Made by a program: the position numbers and the translations under genes. A DNA stretch of 64,000 nucleotides from Nocardioides palaemonis (GTDB taxonomy: Bacteria > Actinomycetota > Actinomycetes > Propionibacteriales > Nocardioidaceae). The stretch spans positions 1,364,001-1,428,000 of the forward strand of contig NZ_JAGVQR010000001.1 in NCBI RefSeq assembly GCF_018275325.1, in the 5' to 3' direction. Position 1 is the first letter of the stretch; every line of letters begins with the position of its first letter. Positions 1-8,693 of the stretch are shown here, piece by piece. The notes under the pieces were generated by a model, which was given only the letters and a program-made list of their open reading frames with translations, did no database searches and was not told the DNA's origin.

Positions 1-540
1 ATCCGCAAGCTCGGCTCGATGACCAAGATCATGGGCATGCTGCCCGGGATGGGCCAGTTCCGCGACCAGCTCGAGAACTTCGACGAGCGCGAGATCGACC
101 GCATCCAGGCGATCATCCAGTCGATGACCCCCGCCGAGCGGGAGAACCCCAAGATCATCGACGGTTCGCGCCGCGCCCGCATCGCGAAGGGCTCCGGCCG
201 CCAGGTCTCCGACGTCAACCAGCTCGTCGACCGGTTCTTCGAGGCGCGCAAGATGATGGAGTCGATGGCGCGCGGTGGCGGGATGCCGGGGATGCCCGGG
301 ATGCCGGGGATGGCCGGCGGCAAGCGCTCCGGTGCCAAGCAGGCCCCGAAGGGCAAGAAGGGCAAGAAGCGGGTCTCCGGCAACCCCGCCAAGGCCGCGC
401 AGCAGAAGGCCGCCGACAAGGCCGCCGCCGCGGAGAAGGCCGGCAACCCGTTCGGCAACCCCGACGGCGCCGAGATCGACTACGAGAAGGCCGCCGAGCA
501 GCTCAACCTCCCCAAGGACTTCTCGCAATTCCTCAAGTGA
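1..540 (+). CDS. ffh: Signal recognition particle protein Ffh, C-terminal part (5' end outside window)
   Basis: The frame is open from base 1 and stops at 538-540, so only the last 179 residues are present. They form the M domain, which binds 4.5S/SRP RNA and signal peptides during co-translational targeting to the membrane. Diagnostic features are the IMGMLPGM stretch, the RIQAIIQSMTPAER segment and the GSRRARIAKGSG RNA-binding motif. After it comes a methionine/glycine-rich GMPGMPGMPGM run and a basic, Ala/Lys-rich tail ending DFSQFLK, typical of actinobacterial Ffh. The GTPase NG domain lies upstream of the window. Its position upstream of rpsP-rimM-trmD-rplS matches actinobacterial gene order. 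Confidence 0.95.
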   Translation: MRKLGSMTKIMGMLPGMGQFRDQLENFDEREIDRIQAIIQSMTPAERENPKIIDGSRRARIAKGSGRQVSDVNQLVDRFFEARKMMESMARGGGMPGMPGMPGMAGGKRSGAKQAPKGKKGKKRVSGNPAKAAQQKAADKAAAAEKAGNPFGNPDGAEIDYEKAAEQLNLPKDFSQFLK

Positions 541-589
541 GACGCCCAGCCGACCACGAGCGAAGCGAGTGGGCGGCGTCGGGCGGCCA

Positions 590-642
590 GGTTGAGCAAG
601 CGACACGACCGAGGAACGAGGTCGTACGAGCGCGTCGAAACC
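590..642. repeat. Dispersed GGTTGAG...TCGAAACC intergenic element
   Basis: In the 233-nt gap between ffh and the aminopeptidase, a segment opens with GGTTGAG and closes with TCGAAACC, so its ends are an imperfect inverted repeat around a GAACGAG-rich centre. Its ends match those of the elements at 30254-30338 and 49814-49846. I see no gene in the rest of the gap. Confidence 0.4.
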
Positions 643-773
643 CACGTGGGAGGTCCGGCTGTATGCAGCCTCACGGGGGCCGACGGAGTTACGACGCACC
701 GCACACACCGCTGGGCACCGCGACGCGCGAGTGGTTGGGTGGACGGCGTACGCCGGACCACCGAGGGGGAGCC

Positions 774-2002
774 ATGACCGAGCCGTTCGACCAGCTGCTG
801 GAGAGCTACGCGCGCCTCGTCGTGCGGGTGGGCGCCAACGTCCAGCCCGGGCAGGAGGTCGTCGTCAGCGCGCTGCCCGAGCAGGCCGACGCGGCGCGGG
901 CGATCACCGCCGAGGCCTACCGCGTGGGCGCGTCCAAGGTCACGCTCCAGTACCGCGACCCCTTCGAGAAGCGTGCCGCGGTCGAGCACGGGCCCGAGGA
1001 GCTCCTCGGCACCTCGCAGGAGCACGAGTTCGTCCAGGTCCGCGGCTGGCAGCAGACCCGCCCGGCGATGATCTCGCTCACCGGAAACCCGCACCCGACG
1101 CTGATGGACGGGCTCGACCCCGCCCGGCTCGCGAAGCGGTGCCGGTCGAGCTGATCCAGGAGCTGATGCCCCTGATGACGACGAACCAGGTCGCGTGGAC
1201 CGTCGTCGGGGCGCCCACCAAGGGCTGGGCCGACAGCGTGGGCGTCAGCGACGTCGCAGCCCTCTGGGACGCGGTCGCCACCAGCATGCGCCTCGACCAG
1301 GCCGACCCCGTGGCGGCCTGGCGCTCCCATATCGCCAAGCTCAAGGCGCGCGCCGAGGTCCTCAACGCCCACGGCTTCGACAAGATCCGCTACCGCGGAC
1401 CCGGCACCGACCTCACCCTCGGGCTGACCTCTCGCTCGCGCTGGGTCGGCGGGTCGTCGGAGAACGAGGCCGGGGTCGAGTTCGTGCCCAACATGCCGAC
1501 GGAGGAGGTCTTCGTGTCGCCGGACTGGCGACGCGCGGAGGGCACGGTCCGCACCTCGGCCCCGTTCTTCCTGGCATCGATGGGCACCCTGGTCGAGGGC
1601 CTCGAGCTCGAGGTCCGCGACGGCACCGTCACCGGCGCCAGCGCCCACCGGGGCGAGGAGGCGGTACAGGCGCAGTTCGACCTGATCCCGCGCTCGCGCC
1701 ACTTCGGCGAGGTCGCCATCGTCGACGCCGACTCGGCCGTCGCGTCGACCGGCCTGGTCTACAAGGACATGCTGTTCGACGAGAACGTCGGCTCGCACAT
1801 CGCGTGGGGGATGGGCTACACCGCTGCCATGGACGACACCGTCGGCCTCACCACCGAGCAGCGCATCGACGAGGGGCTCAACCAGGCCAACACGCACGTC
1901 GACATCGTCATCGGGAGCCCCGAGGTCCAGATCGACGGGATCCACGCCGACGGCTCGTCCGTGGCCGTCACCCGCGGCAACGAGTTCGTGCTCACCGACT
2001 GA
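774..2002 (+). pseudogene. M29 family metallo-aminopeptidase, interrupted by a frameshift near 1136
   Basis: The N-terminal part reads from ATG 774 (preceded by GAGGGGGA) as MTEPFDQLLESYARLVV and carries on to DGLDPARLAK, then hits a stop at 1152-1154. The rest of the protein continues in the -1 frame from about 1136 (AVPVELIQELMPLMTTNQVAW) to the stop at 2000-2002. Joined, the two parts make about 410 residues, the normal length of M29 (AmpS/PepS-type) aminopeptidases. These are cytoplasmic dimetal enzymes that remove N-terminal residues from peptides. The family motif FVPNMPTEEVFVSPD and the later GSHIAWGMGY and NTHVDIVIG blocks are intact. Loss of one G in GCGAAG(G)CGGTG would explain the break. 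It may be a real inactivating mutation or a sequencing error; the undecayed downstream frame suggests a recent event or an error. Confidence 0.85.
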
Positions 2003-2014
2003 CACACTGGGGCC

Positions 2015-2377
2015 GTGAGCACGGTCCTCGTCGTCGACGGCGCCAACGTCGTCGGATCCGTCCCCGACGGCTGGTGGAAGGACCGCGCCGGGGCCGCCCG
2101 CCGCCTGCACGAGCGGCTGCTGGTCGGCGACACGGCGTACGACGAGATCGTGCTCGTGCTGGAGGGCCAGGCGAAGGGCGGCGTCCGGGCCGGGCGCGAC
2201 GCCCACGTCCGCACGGTGCACGCCGCCCGCGACGGCGACGCCGAGATCCGCGAGCAGGCGCGCCGCGCGCTGGCCGACGGCAGCCGGGTCACCGTCGTGA
2301 CCGCCGACCGGATGCTGGCAGCCAACGTCTCGCCGGCGCAGGTGCTCAGCCCCTCCTGGCTGCTCGACCGGGTCTGA
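2015..2377 (+). CDS. NYN-domain (YacP-like) putative RNA-processing protein
   Basis: A 120-residue protein starting at GTG 2015, with CACACT six bases upstream in the leaderless position. It opens with VLVVDGANVVGS, the first acidic strand of the NYN/PIN-like nuclease fold. It also has a VLVLEG strand and a late VTVVTADRML strand with a conserved Asp, the pattern of YacP/Rae1-type NYN domains. Family members act on RNA, in some cases as ribosome-associated endonucleases. The activity and substrate here are inferred. It starts 12 bases after the broken aminopeptidase and converges on the ROK gene, with only six bases between the stop codons. Confidence 0.7.
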   Translation: MSTVLVVDGANVVGSVPDGWWKDRAGAARRLHERLLVGDTAYDEIVLVLEGQAKGGVRAGRDAHVRTVHAARDGDAEIREQARRALADGSRVTVVTADRMLAANVSPAQVLSPSWLLDRV

Positions 2378-2383
2378 CCGCGC

Positions 2384-3631
2384 TCACTCGCCGGCCGTGG
2401 CCATCGCGACCGCCAGCGCCACCGCGCCCACGATGCCCGCGCGCTCGCCCAGTTCGGCCGAGCGGACCTCGACCGCGCCGGCGGTGGCGGGCTGGGCATA
2501 GCGGTCCAGCGCGCGGCGTACACCCTCGACGACCGACGACGCGGCCCCGAACGGGCCGCCGAGCACGATCATCGACGGGTTGAGGTGGTTGCTGAGGTCG
2601 GCCAGCACGCGCCCGACGGTCGTGCCGGCGTCGGCGAGCACCCGCCGCACCCCGGGGTCGCCGGTCGCCTCGAGCCCGAGCACCCGGGCGACGGTGAGGT
2701 CCTCGTCGTGGGCAGGCTGCAGCACGGCCAGCAGCCGGCCGGCGGAGACCCGGGTCTCGAGGCAGCCGCGGTTGCCGCACCGGCACACGTCGCCGTCCTC
2801 ACCGATCTGCACGTGCCCCACCTCGCCGGCCATCCCGGTCGCGCCGCGGTGCACCCGCCCGCCCAGGACCAGGCCCGACCCGACGCCGCTGGCGAGCTTC
2901 ACGTAGACCACGTCCTGGTGCCCCCGGGCCGCGCCGTGGCGCACCTCGGCGAGCGCCCCGAGGTTGGCGTCGTTGTCGACGACGACCGGCGCGCCGATCC
3001 GGTCGGCGAGCTCGGCCGCCGGGTCGACGCCCCGCCAGCCGGGGAGGATGCCGGTGCTGACCCGGCTGGTCCCGCGGTCGATCGGCGCGGGGACGCACAT
3101 CCCGGCACCGTGCACCTCCTGCGCGTCGAGCCGCGCGGCGGCCAGCACCTCGCGGACCATGGCCGCGGCCACGTCGAGGGTGCCCGGACCGTGCCCGTCG
3201 ACGTCGAGCACGCGCACGTCCTCCGCGAGCACGTCGCCCGTCGGCCCGGCGGCCGCGACGCGGACGTGACCGTGGCCGACGTCGACCCCGACCACGCCGC
3301 CAGGCGGGGTGGCGAGCTCGACGAGGACCGGCGGCCGGCCGGACCCGCCCTTGTGCGGGCGCCCGGTCGAGGTCTCGCGCACCTGGCCGGACGCGAGGAG
3401 CTCGCCGACCAGGCTGGAGACGGTCGTCGCCGACAGGCCGGTCGCCCGCGCCAGCTCGGCACGGCTGCGCGGCCCGGCGGCGCCGAGCTGGGCCAGCACC
3501 ACCCGGCGGTTGGCGCGGCGCAGGTCCTCCAGCGAGCCGCCGCGGGGACGCCACGCGACCGGCGCGGGCCCCGGGCCGTCATTCCTGCGGGACCCGGCCG
3601 AAAGATCCTGTCCCCGGCGAGGTTTCGACAT
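2384..3631 (-). CDS. ROK family transcriptional regulator
   Basis: The 415-residue product has an N-terminal winged helix (about residues 30-95, with SRAELARATGLSATTVSSLV as recognition region) and a C-terminal ROK sugar-kinase-like domain beginning GVVGVDVGHGHV. The zinc site is complete: GEVGH supplies the histidine and CRCGNRGCLE (about residues 282-291) the cysteines. ROK repressors typically bind sugars or sugar phosphates and control carbohydrate genes. It is divergent from the secreted GH3 glycosidase, its most likely target. Start ATG 3629-3631 is supported by TATCGT eight bases upstream. The sugar ligand cannot be told from sequence. Confidence 0.85.
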   Translation of the reverse strand: MSKPRRGQDLSAGSRRNDGPGPAPVAWRPRGGSLEDLRRANRRVVLAQLGAAGPRSRAELARATGLSATTVSSLVGELLASGQVRETSTGRPHKGGSGRPPVLVELATPPGGVVGVDVGHGHVRVAAAGPTGDVLAEDVRVLDVDGHGPGTLDVAAAMVREVLAAARLDAQEVHGAGMCVPAPIDRGTSRVSTGILPGWRGVDPAAELADRIGAPVVVDNDANLGALAEVRHGAARGHQDVVYVKLASGVGSGLVLGGRVHRGATGMAGEVGHVQIGEDGDVCRCGNRGCLETRVSAGRLLAVLQPAHDEDLTVARVLGLEATGDPGVRRVLADAGTTVGRVLADLSNHLNPSMIVLGGPFGAASSVVEGVRRALDRYAQPATAGAVEVRSAELGERAGIVGAVALAVAMATAGE

Positions 3632-3639
3632 TGACGCGC

Positions 3640-3678
3640 ACGATAGCCGCTTCCTACGTTCGGTGTGACGGGCGTCAC
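3640..3678. promoter_or_regulatory. Divergent promoters and candidate operator between ROK gene and GH3 gene
   Basis: The 81-bp divergent gap holds a minus-strand -10 (TATCGT, 3640-3645 on the complement) and a plus-strand -10 (TACGTT, 3655-3660). Right after the latter is the perfect inverted repeat GTGAC-gggc-GTCAC (3665-3678 including flank), which would cover the GH3 transcription start. This is where a local repressor would be expected to bind. Confidence 0.45.
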
Positions 3679-3712
3679 CCGGCGCTCTCGACCTCGGGCA
3701 AGGGAGCACCTC

Positions 3713-5743
3713 ATGCAACGTCCACCTCGACGACCCCGCGCACGCGCCGCACTCGGCCTGCTCGCCACCGCTGCGTTGTCCACCTCGCTGCTCGGCGTCC
3801 CGGCGCCGTCCGGCGCGCAGGAGTCCGGCCAGGGCTCCGCAGGCTCGGCACAGCCCGCGGCGGCACCCGCGACCGCGGACTACCGCAACCCCCGGCTGTC
3901 CACGGCGAAGCGGGTCGCCGACCTGCTCGGGCGGATGACGCTCGCGGAGAAGATCGGCCAGATGGCGCAGGCCGAGCGCCTCGACGTCGACGCCGACACG
4001 TCGCTGATCACCACCTACGGCCTCGGCAGCCTCCTGTCGGGCGGCGGCTCGACCCCGACCCCCAACACCGCCGAGGCCTGGGCCGACATGGTCGACCGCT
4101 ACCAGCGAGCGGCCCTCGAGACCCGGCTGGGCATCCCGCTGCTCTACGGCGTCGACTCCGTGCACGGCCACTCCAACCTCGTGGGCGCGACGGTCTTCCC
4201 GCACAACATCGGGCTCGGTGCGACGCGCGACCCCCGCCTCGTCGAGCGGATCGCCGAGATCACCGCCGAGGAGACCCGCGCGAGCGGCCCGCAGTGGGCG
4301 TTCGCGCCGTGCCTGTGCGTCGCCCGCGACGACCGCTGGGGCCGGACCTTCGAGTCCTTCGGCGAGGACCCCGACCTCGTCACGTCGATGACCACGGCGA
4401 TCCGCGGGCTCCAGGGCCGTCCGGGCCAGCTCGACCGCCCCGAGCACGTGCTGGCCTCCGCCAAGCACTTCGCCGGTGACGGGCTGACCACCTACGACGA
4501 GTCGGCCGCCGGCACCGGGGCGTACCCCATCGACCAGGGCGTCACCCAGGTCGACCACGAGACCTTCGACGAGCTCGCGCTCGCGCCCTACTGGCCGGCC
4601 ATCCGCAAGTACGACGTCGGCTCGGTGATGCCGTCCTTCTCCAGCGTCGACTGGACCGAGGACGGGCTGGGCAACCCGACCAAGATGCACGCCAACGCCG
4701 AGCTCCTCACCGGCACGCTCAAGGGCGACATGCGCTTCGACGGGATCGTCATCTCCGACTGGCGCGCCATCCGGCAGCTGCCCGGCACCTACCGCGACCA
4801 GGTGAAGGCGTCCGTGCTCGCCGGGGTCGACATGTTCATGGAGCCGATCCAGGCACCGAACAACCCGACCGGCTGGGACGAGTTCATCCCGACGCTCACC
4901 GAGCTCGTCGACAGCGGCGAGGTGCCGGTGTCGCGGATCGACGACGCGGTCACCCGGATCCTGACCAAGAAGGTCGAGCTCGGGCTCTTCGAGCACCCGT
5001 TCACCGACCGGCGCCACCTGGACGACATCGGCAGCGCGAAGCACCGCAGGGTGGCGCGCCAGGCGGTCGCCGAGTCGCAGGTGCTGCTCAAGAACGAGCG
5101 CCGCGCCGTGCCGCTGGCCCGGCGCGCACCGGTCTACGTCGCCGGCGCCAAGGCCGACAGCATCGGCGACCAGGCCGGCGGCTGGACCGTCACCTGGCAG
5201 GGCGGCTCCACCAACCAGATCCCCGGCAACACCATCCTCGACGGCGTGCGCGGCGAGGCGACGCGGGTGACCTGGAGCCCCGACGGCACGAAGCCGGTCC
5301 CGGCGGGAGCCTCGGCCGTGGTCGTCGTCGGCGAGACGCCCTACGCCGAGGGCTTCGGCGACGTCGGCGGCCCGCAGTGGGCCTACGACCCGGGCGACAA
5401 CAACGTCCCGCGCCCGGCGCAGACGATGGAGCTGTCCACCTCCGACCAGGACCTGGTCCGGTCGGTCTGCTCGAAGGTCGAGACCTGCGTGGTGGTGCTG
5501 CTGTCCGGTCGCCCCGTCGTCATCGAGCCCTCGCTGATGTCCTCGATCGACGCGCTGCAGGCCGCGTGGCTGCCCGGCAGCCAGGGCGAGGGGGTCACCG
5601 ACGTGCTGTTCGGCCGCAAGCCCTACACCGGCAGGCTGCCGGTGAGCTGGCCGCGCAGCGTGGCCCAGGAGCCGATCAACGTCGGTGACGCCGACTACGA
5701 CCCGCTCTACCGCTACGGGTTCGGCCTGCGCGCCCGGCGCTGA
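3713..5743 (+). CDS. Secreted glycoside hydrolase family 3 (beta-glucosidase / exo-beta-glucanase type)
   Basis: A 676-residue protein with a signal peptide: a basic start MQRPPRRPRAR, a hydrophobic stretch ALGLLATAALSTSLLG, and Ala-rich cleavage near APSGAQ. The GH3 N-domain shows KIGQMAQAE, YGVDSVHGHSNLVGAT, GRTFESFGEDP and KHFAGDG; the nucleophile is Asp349 in GIVISDWRAI. A C-terminal alpha/beta sandwich follows (SQVLLKNE, VVLLSGRPVVIEP, WLPGSQGEGVTDVLFG). Such enzymes cleave terminal beta-linked glucose from cellodextrins or beta-glucans outside the cell. ATG 3713 is preferred over 3665 because AGGGAG lies seven bases upstream and the signal peptide then starts the protein. It is probably repressed by the divergent ROK regulator. 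The exact substrate is open. Confidence 0.92.
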   Translation: MQRPPRRPRARAALGLLATAALSTSLLGVPAPSGAQESGQGSAGSAQPAAAPATADYRNPRLSTAKRVADLLGRMTLAEKIGQMAQAERLDVDADTSLITTYGLGSLLSGGGSTPTPNTAEAWADMVDRYQRAALETRLGIPLLYGVDSVHGHSNLVGATVFPHNIGLGATRDPRLVERIAEITAEETRASGPQWAFAPCLCVARDDRWGRTFESFGEDPDLVTSMTTAIRGLQGRPGQLDRPEHVLASAKHFAGDGLTTYDESAAGTGAYPIDQGVTQVDHETFDELALAPYWPAIRKYDVGSVMPSFSSVDWTEDGLGNPTKMHANAELLTGTLKGDMRFDGIVISDWRAIRQLPGTYRDQVKASVLAGVDMFMEPIQAPNNPTGWDEFIPTLTELVDSGEVPVSRIDDAVTRILTKKVELGLFEHPFTDRRHLDDIGSAKHRRVARQAVAESQVLLKNERRAVPLARRAPVYVAGAKADSIGDQAGGWTVTWQGGSTNQIPGNTILDGVRGEATRVTWSPDGTKPVPAGASAVVVVGETPYAEGFGDVGGPQWAYDPGDNNVPRPAQTMELSTSDQDLVRSVCSKVETCVVVLLSGRPVVIEPSLMSSIDALQAAWLPGSQGEGVTDVLFGRKPYTGRLPVSWPRSVAQEPINVGDADYDPLYRYGFGLRARR

Positions 5744-5760
5744 GCGCCCACCCGCCGCGA

Positions 5761-5800
5761 CCCCGGTCGCCCGGCCCACGCACGGGCCGGGCGACCGGGG
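5761..5800 (+). terminator. Strong hairpin terminator after GH3 gene
   Basis: A perfect 17-bp inverted repeat (5761-5777 with 5784-5800) around a six-base loop ACGCAC, 17 bases after the GH3 stop. It lacks a U-run, as is usual for terminators in high-GC actinobacteria. Confidence 0.8.
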
Positions 5801-5807
5801 TCCTCGC

Positions 5808-5813
5808 TAGGGT
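5808..5813 (+). promoter_or_regulatory. Leaderless -10 (TAGGGT) for amidohydrolase
   Basis: TAGGGT ends six bases before ATG 5820, and no Shine-Dalgarno sequence is present; this supports the chosen start. Confidence 0.55.
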
Positions 5814-5819
5814 CGGGCC

Positions 5820-6902
5820 ATGCCCCTCGAGCCAGCCCAGCGCTTCCGCGGCCCGGTCCTGCCCGACGGCGAGCCGCGCGACCTCTACGTCGTCGACGGC
5901 CGGATCACCTACGAGGCGCAGCCGGGCGCCGACACGGTCGCCGAGGGCTGGATCGTGCCCGGCCTCGTCGACGCGCACTGCCACCTCGGGCTCGACGACT
6001 TCGGTGCCACCGACGACGCCGCCACCGAGCAGCAGGCGATCGACGACCGCGACGGGGGAGCGCTGCTGATCCGCGACGCCGGCTCGGCGGCCGACACCCG
6101 CTGGATCCACGACCGCGACGACCTGCCGCGGCTGATCCGCTGCGGCCGCCACATCGCCGCCACGAAGCGCTACATCCGCAACTACGCCCACGAGGTCGAG
6201 CCGGAGGACCTCGCGACCTACGCCGCGCAGGAGGCCCGCAACGGCGACGGCTGGATCAAGCTCGTCGGCGACTGGATCTCCCGCGAGGAGGGCGACCTCG
6301 CCCCGTCGTTCCCGGCCGAGGCGTTCGCCGCCGCGATCGACGCCGCCCACGCCGAGGGGGCCAAGGTCACCGCCCACTGCTTCGGGCACGGGGTGCTGCC
6401 CGGCCTGATCGAGGCCGGCATCGACTGCATCGAGCACGGCACCGGGCTCACCGAGGACCTCATCGACGCGATGGTCGCCCACGGGACCCGGCTGGTGCCG
6501 ACCGTGATGCAGCTCGACAAGTTCCCGGAGCACGCTGCCGCCGGCGCCGAGCGGTTCCCGGACTACGCCGCCACCATGACCGACCTCTACGCCCGGATGC
6601 CCGCCACGATCATGGCCGCCCACGAGGCCGGCGTGCCGATCTACGCCGGCTCCGACGGCGGCGGGATCAGCCGGCACGGCAACATCGCCGGCGAGATCGA
6701 GGCGCTGGTCCGGATCGGGATGCCGGCCCACGACGCGCTCGGCGCGGCCAGCTGGCGGGCGCGCGAGTGGCTCGGCGTCGACGGGCTCGTCGAGGGCGCC
6801 TCGGCCGACTTCGTCGTCTACGACCGCAACCCGGTCGAGGACCTGTCCGTGCTGCGCACCCCCACCTGCACCGTGCTGAGGGGCGTCACCCGACGTCGAT
6901 GA
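5820..6902 (+). CDS. Amidohydrolase family metal-dependent hydrolase
   Basis: A 360-residue protein of the imidazolonepropionase/prolidase-like amidohydrolase group. Metal-site elements appear in order: DAHCHLG (HxH, about residues 53-55), IKLVGDW with the bridging Lys, TAHCFGH, IEHGTG and AGSDGGG with the catalytic Asp. A small beta-sandwich is made by both ends (DLYVVDGRITYE and ADFVVYDRNPVED). Such enzymes hydrolyse amide or cyclic amide bonds of small metabolites or peptides; the substrate cannot be assigned. The last 17 bases overlap the 3' end of the convergent VanW gene. Confidence 0.8.
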   Translation: MPLEPAQRFRGPVLPDGEPRDLYVVDGRITYEAQPGADTVAEGWIVPGLVDAHCHLGLDDFGATDDAATEQQAIDDRDGGALLIRDAGSAADTRWIHDRDDLPRLIRCGRHIAATKRYIRNYAHEVEPEDLATYAAQEARNGDGWIKLVGDWISREEGDLAPSFPAEAFAAAIDAAHAEGAKVTAHCFGHGVLPGLIEAGIDCIEHGTGLTEDLIDAMVAHGTRLVPTVMQLDKFPEHAAAGAERFPDYAATMTDLYARMPATIMAAHEAGVPIYAGSDGGGISRHGNIAGEIEALVRIGMPAHDALGAASWRAREWLGVDGLVEGASADFVVYDRNPVEDLSVLRTPTCTVLRGVTRRR

Positions 6903-7767
6903 CCTCGACGCCCGGGCCGGGCTCGTAGACGACGAGCGCGCAGTTGGTCTTGACCAGCTCGTCGCCGACCTGCGCGCCGGTGCGCCGGTCGATCACCCGT
7001 CGCCACACCTGGTTGCGGCGGAAGACCCGGCCCTCGCGGCGCAGGAACTGCTCGTCGCGCGCCTCGACCTTCCAGGAGTGCGCGGGCCACGCGTCGGTGC
7101 GCAGCTGGCCGTGGAGGTAGCGCTCGCCCACCCACGTACGCAGTTGGAACGGGTGGTCGGTGTCGTTGCGCACGACCAGGTCGACGTAGTTGTAGACGAT
7201 CGAGCAGCCGACGCCCCACGGCAGCACGCGGCCCTGGTCGGGGAACGGGTCGAAGGAGTGCTCCGAGCGCTCGACCACGGTGAGGTCGGAGTGCAGGACC
7301 ATCCAGTGCACGAGGTTGGCGAGCTGGCAGATGCCCCCGCCGGTGCCGGCCTCGGCGGAGCCGTTGGACAGCTTCATCCCGTCGACGTAGCCCTTGCGCC
7401 GGGTGCAGTTGCCGACCACCCGGTTGAAGGAGAACGTCTCGCCGGGCGCGACGACGAGTCCGTCGAGCCGGGACGCCGCCAGCCGCAGGTTGGTGACCTT
7501 GTTGTGCTGCAGGTGCATCCGGTCCGGGTCGAGCTCGCGCAGCAGCAGCGAGCCGTGCTGCTTGAGGCGCACCGGGAGGTCGACCGCAGCACGGGTCCGC
7601 GCGAACCGCACCCGGCCGGACAGGGAGTCACGCGTCCAGCGGACGCGGCGTCGCGCGCGGTGCACGAGCATCGCCACCGGGAGCAGCACCGGGTGGCGCT
7701 GGGTGAGCCGCGGGGGAGCAGTGAGCCGGGCCGGGAGCTCCAGCGGCGCGACGCGGGCAGTGGTCAT
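6886..7767 (-). CDS. VanW family protein
   Basis: A 293-residue protein starting at ATG 7765-7767. The VanW core is clear: HNKVTNLRLAASRLDGLVVAPGE, then FSFNRVVGNCTRRKGYVDG, the glycine-rich GTGGGICQLANLVHW and HSFDPFPDQGRVLPWGVG. VanW occurs beside some vancomycin-resistance genes and widely in Gram-positive bacteria; its biochemical role is not established. No resistance genes lie nearby. There is no clear signal peptide, only a basic N-terminal region (VHRARRRVRWTRD). Its 3' end overlaps the convergent amidohydrolase by 17 bp. Confidence 0.85.
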   Translation of the reverse strand: MTTARVAPLELPARLTAPPRLTQRHPVLLPVAMLVHRARRRVRWTRDSLSGRVRFARTRAAVDLPVRLKQHGSLLLRELDPDRMHLQHNKVTNLRLAASRLDGLVVAPGETFSFNRVVGNCTRRKGYVDGMKLSNGSAEAGTGGGICQLANLVHWMVLHSDLTVVERSEHSFDPFPDQGRVLPWGVGCSIVYNYVDLVVRNDTDHPFQLRTWVGERYLHGQLRTDAWPAHSWKVEARDEQFLRREGRVFRRNQVWRRVIDRRTGAQVGDELVKTNCALVVYEPGPGVEVIDVG

Positions 7768-7848
7768 GACACAAGGACGTCGCGCGGGCGCGGAAGGTTG
7801 CGGGGAATCCGGTTGGTGGGTGCGGGGCGGGTCCGTGAGGATGGCGCC

Positions 7849-8502
7849 ATGCTGAGCGCCACCGACGTCTACCCTCCCTTCGGCCTGCGGGTCGTGGCCG
7901 GCCCGATCGAGCTGCGCGGACTGACCGACGAGCTGGTCCTCGAGCTGTGCGACGTCGCCGAGCGGGGCATCCACGACCCCGGTGAGATGCCGTTCTACGT
8001 CCCCTGGTCGACCGCGCCGGCAGGTCAGCTCTCCCGCAACACCGCGCAGTACCACTGGAGCAAGCGGTCCACCTTCCGTCCCGACGACTTCTGCCTCGAC
8101 CTCGCCGTCCTCGTCGACGGCCGGGTCGTGGGCTCGCAGGGGGTCGCGACCAGGAACTTCCCCGTCACCCGGACCGGCGAGACCGGGTCGTGGCTGGGCC
8201 GGGAGCACCAGGGGCGGGGGATCGGCACCGCGATGCGCCGCGCGTTCTGCGCGCTGCTCTTCGACCACCTCGGCTTCGAGGAGATCACCTCGGCGGCGTT
8301 CGTCGACAACCCGGCCTCGCTCGGCGTCTCGCGCAAGGTCGGCTACCGGCCGACCTCGGTCAGCCGGATCAGCCGCCAGGGCCGGCTCGCGCTCAACCAG
8401 GGCCTCGTCCTCACCCCCGAGGACCTCGTGCGCGACGACGTACGCCTCGAGGTCGAGGGTGCCGAGGCGGTGCGCGAGTTCATCGGTCTTGGCGCCGCCT
8501 GA
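7849..8502 (+). CDS. GNAT family N-acetyltransferase
   Basis: A 217-residue RimJ/RimL-type acetyltransferase. The acetyl-CoA pyrophosphate loop is GREHQGRGIGTAMRRAF, followed by the conserved VDNPASLGVSRKVGYRP stretch near the C terminus that closes the cofactor site. The acceptor is unknown; relatives acetylate protein N termini, antibiotics or small amines. ATG 7849 has GAGGAT ending six bases upstream, the leaderless arrangement seen across the window. It is divergent from vanW and ends 190 bases before rpsP. Confidence 0.82.
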   Translation: MLSATDVYPPFGLRVVAGPIELRGLTDELVLELCDVAERGIHDPGEMPFYVPWSTAPAGQLSRNTAQYHWSKRSTFRPDDFCLDLAVLVDGRVVGSQGVATRNFPVTRTGETGSWLGREHQGRGIGTAMRRAFCALLFDHLGFEEITSAAFVDNPASLGVSRKVGYRPTSVSRISRQGRLALNQGLVLTPEDLVRDDVRLEVEGAEAVREFIGLGAA

Positions 8503-8531
8503 GCCGCTCCGGGACGGGCTGCACGACCGGA

Positions 8532-8562
8532 TTGGTCGCACCCGGCCGGTGTCTGGCAGAAT
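8532..8562 (+). promoter_or_regulatory. Putative rpsP promoter
   Basis: TTGGTC (8532-8537) and CAGAAT (8557-8562) with a 19-bp spacer. The string TCTGGCAGA at the -10 recurs at the rplS promoter (11369-11377) with the same spacing, suggesting a shared ribosomal-protein promoter. About 130 nt of leader follow before rpsP. Confidence 0.4.
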
Positions 8563-8693
8563 CGCCGCTCGTGTCCTGCGTGCCCGGACCCTCTCATCCG
8601 GACACGCAGCGCCCATCGAGCTGTTCGGTCCTGGTGTCCCCACCGGCGGACCGGCCCCTCACCCACGACAATTTCTGAGGAGACACCACAAAC

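Noticed and set aside
1125..1160. Programmed -1 frameshift in the aminopeptidase
   Set aside because: No X-XXY-YYZ slippery site or downstream pseudoknot; a single-base loss explains the break better.
2384..5779. A single 1131-codon open frame on the minus strand covering the ROK gene and the GH3 region
   Set aside because: Only the ROK part (2384-3631) has protein-like sequence; the rest is the complement of a clear GH3 gene, open because of high GC.
6886..7767. VanW protein as evidence of vancomycin resistance
   Set aside because: No vanHAX-type genes in the window; VanW is common outside resistance clusters.
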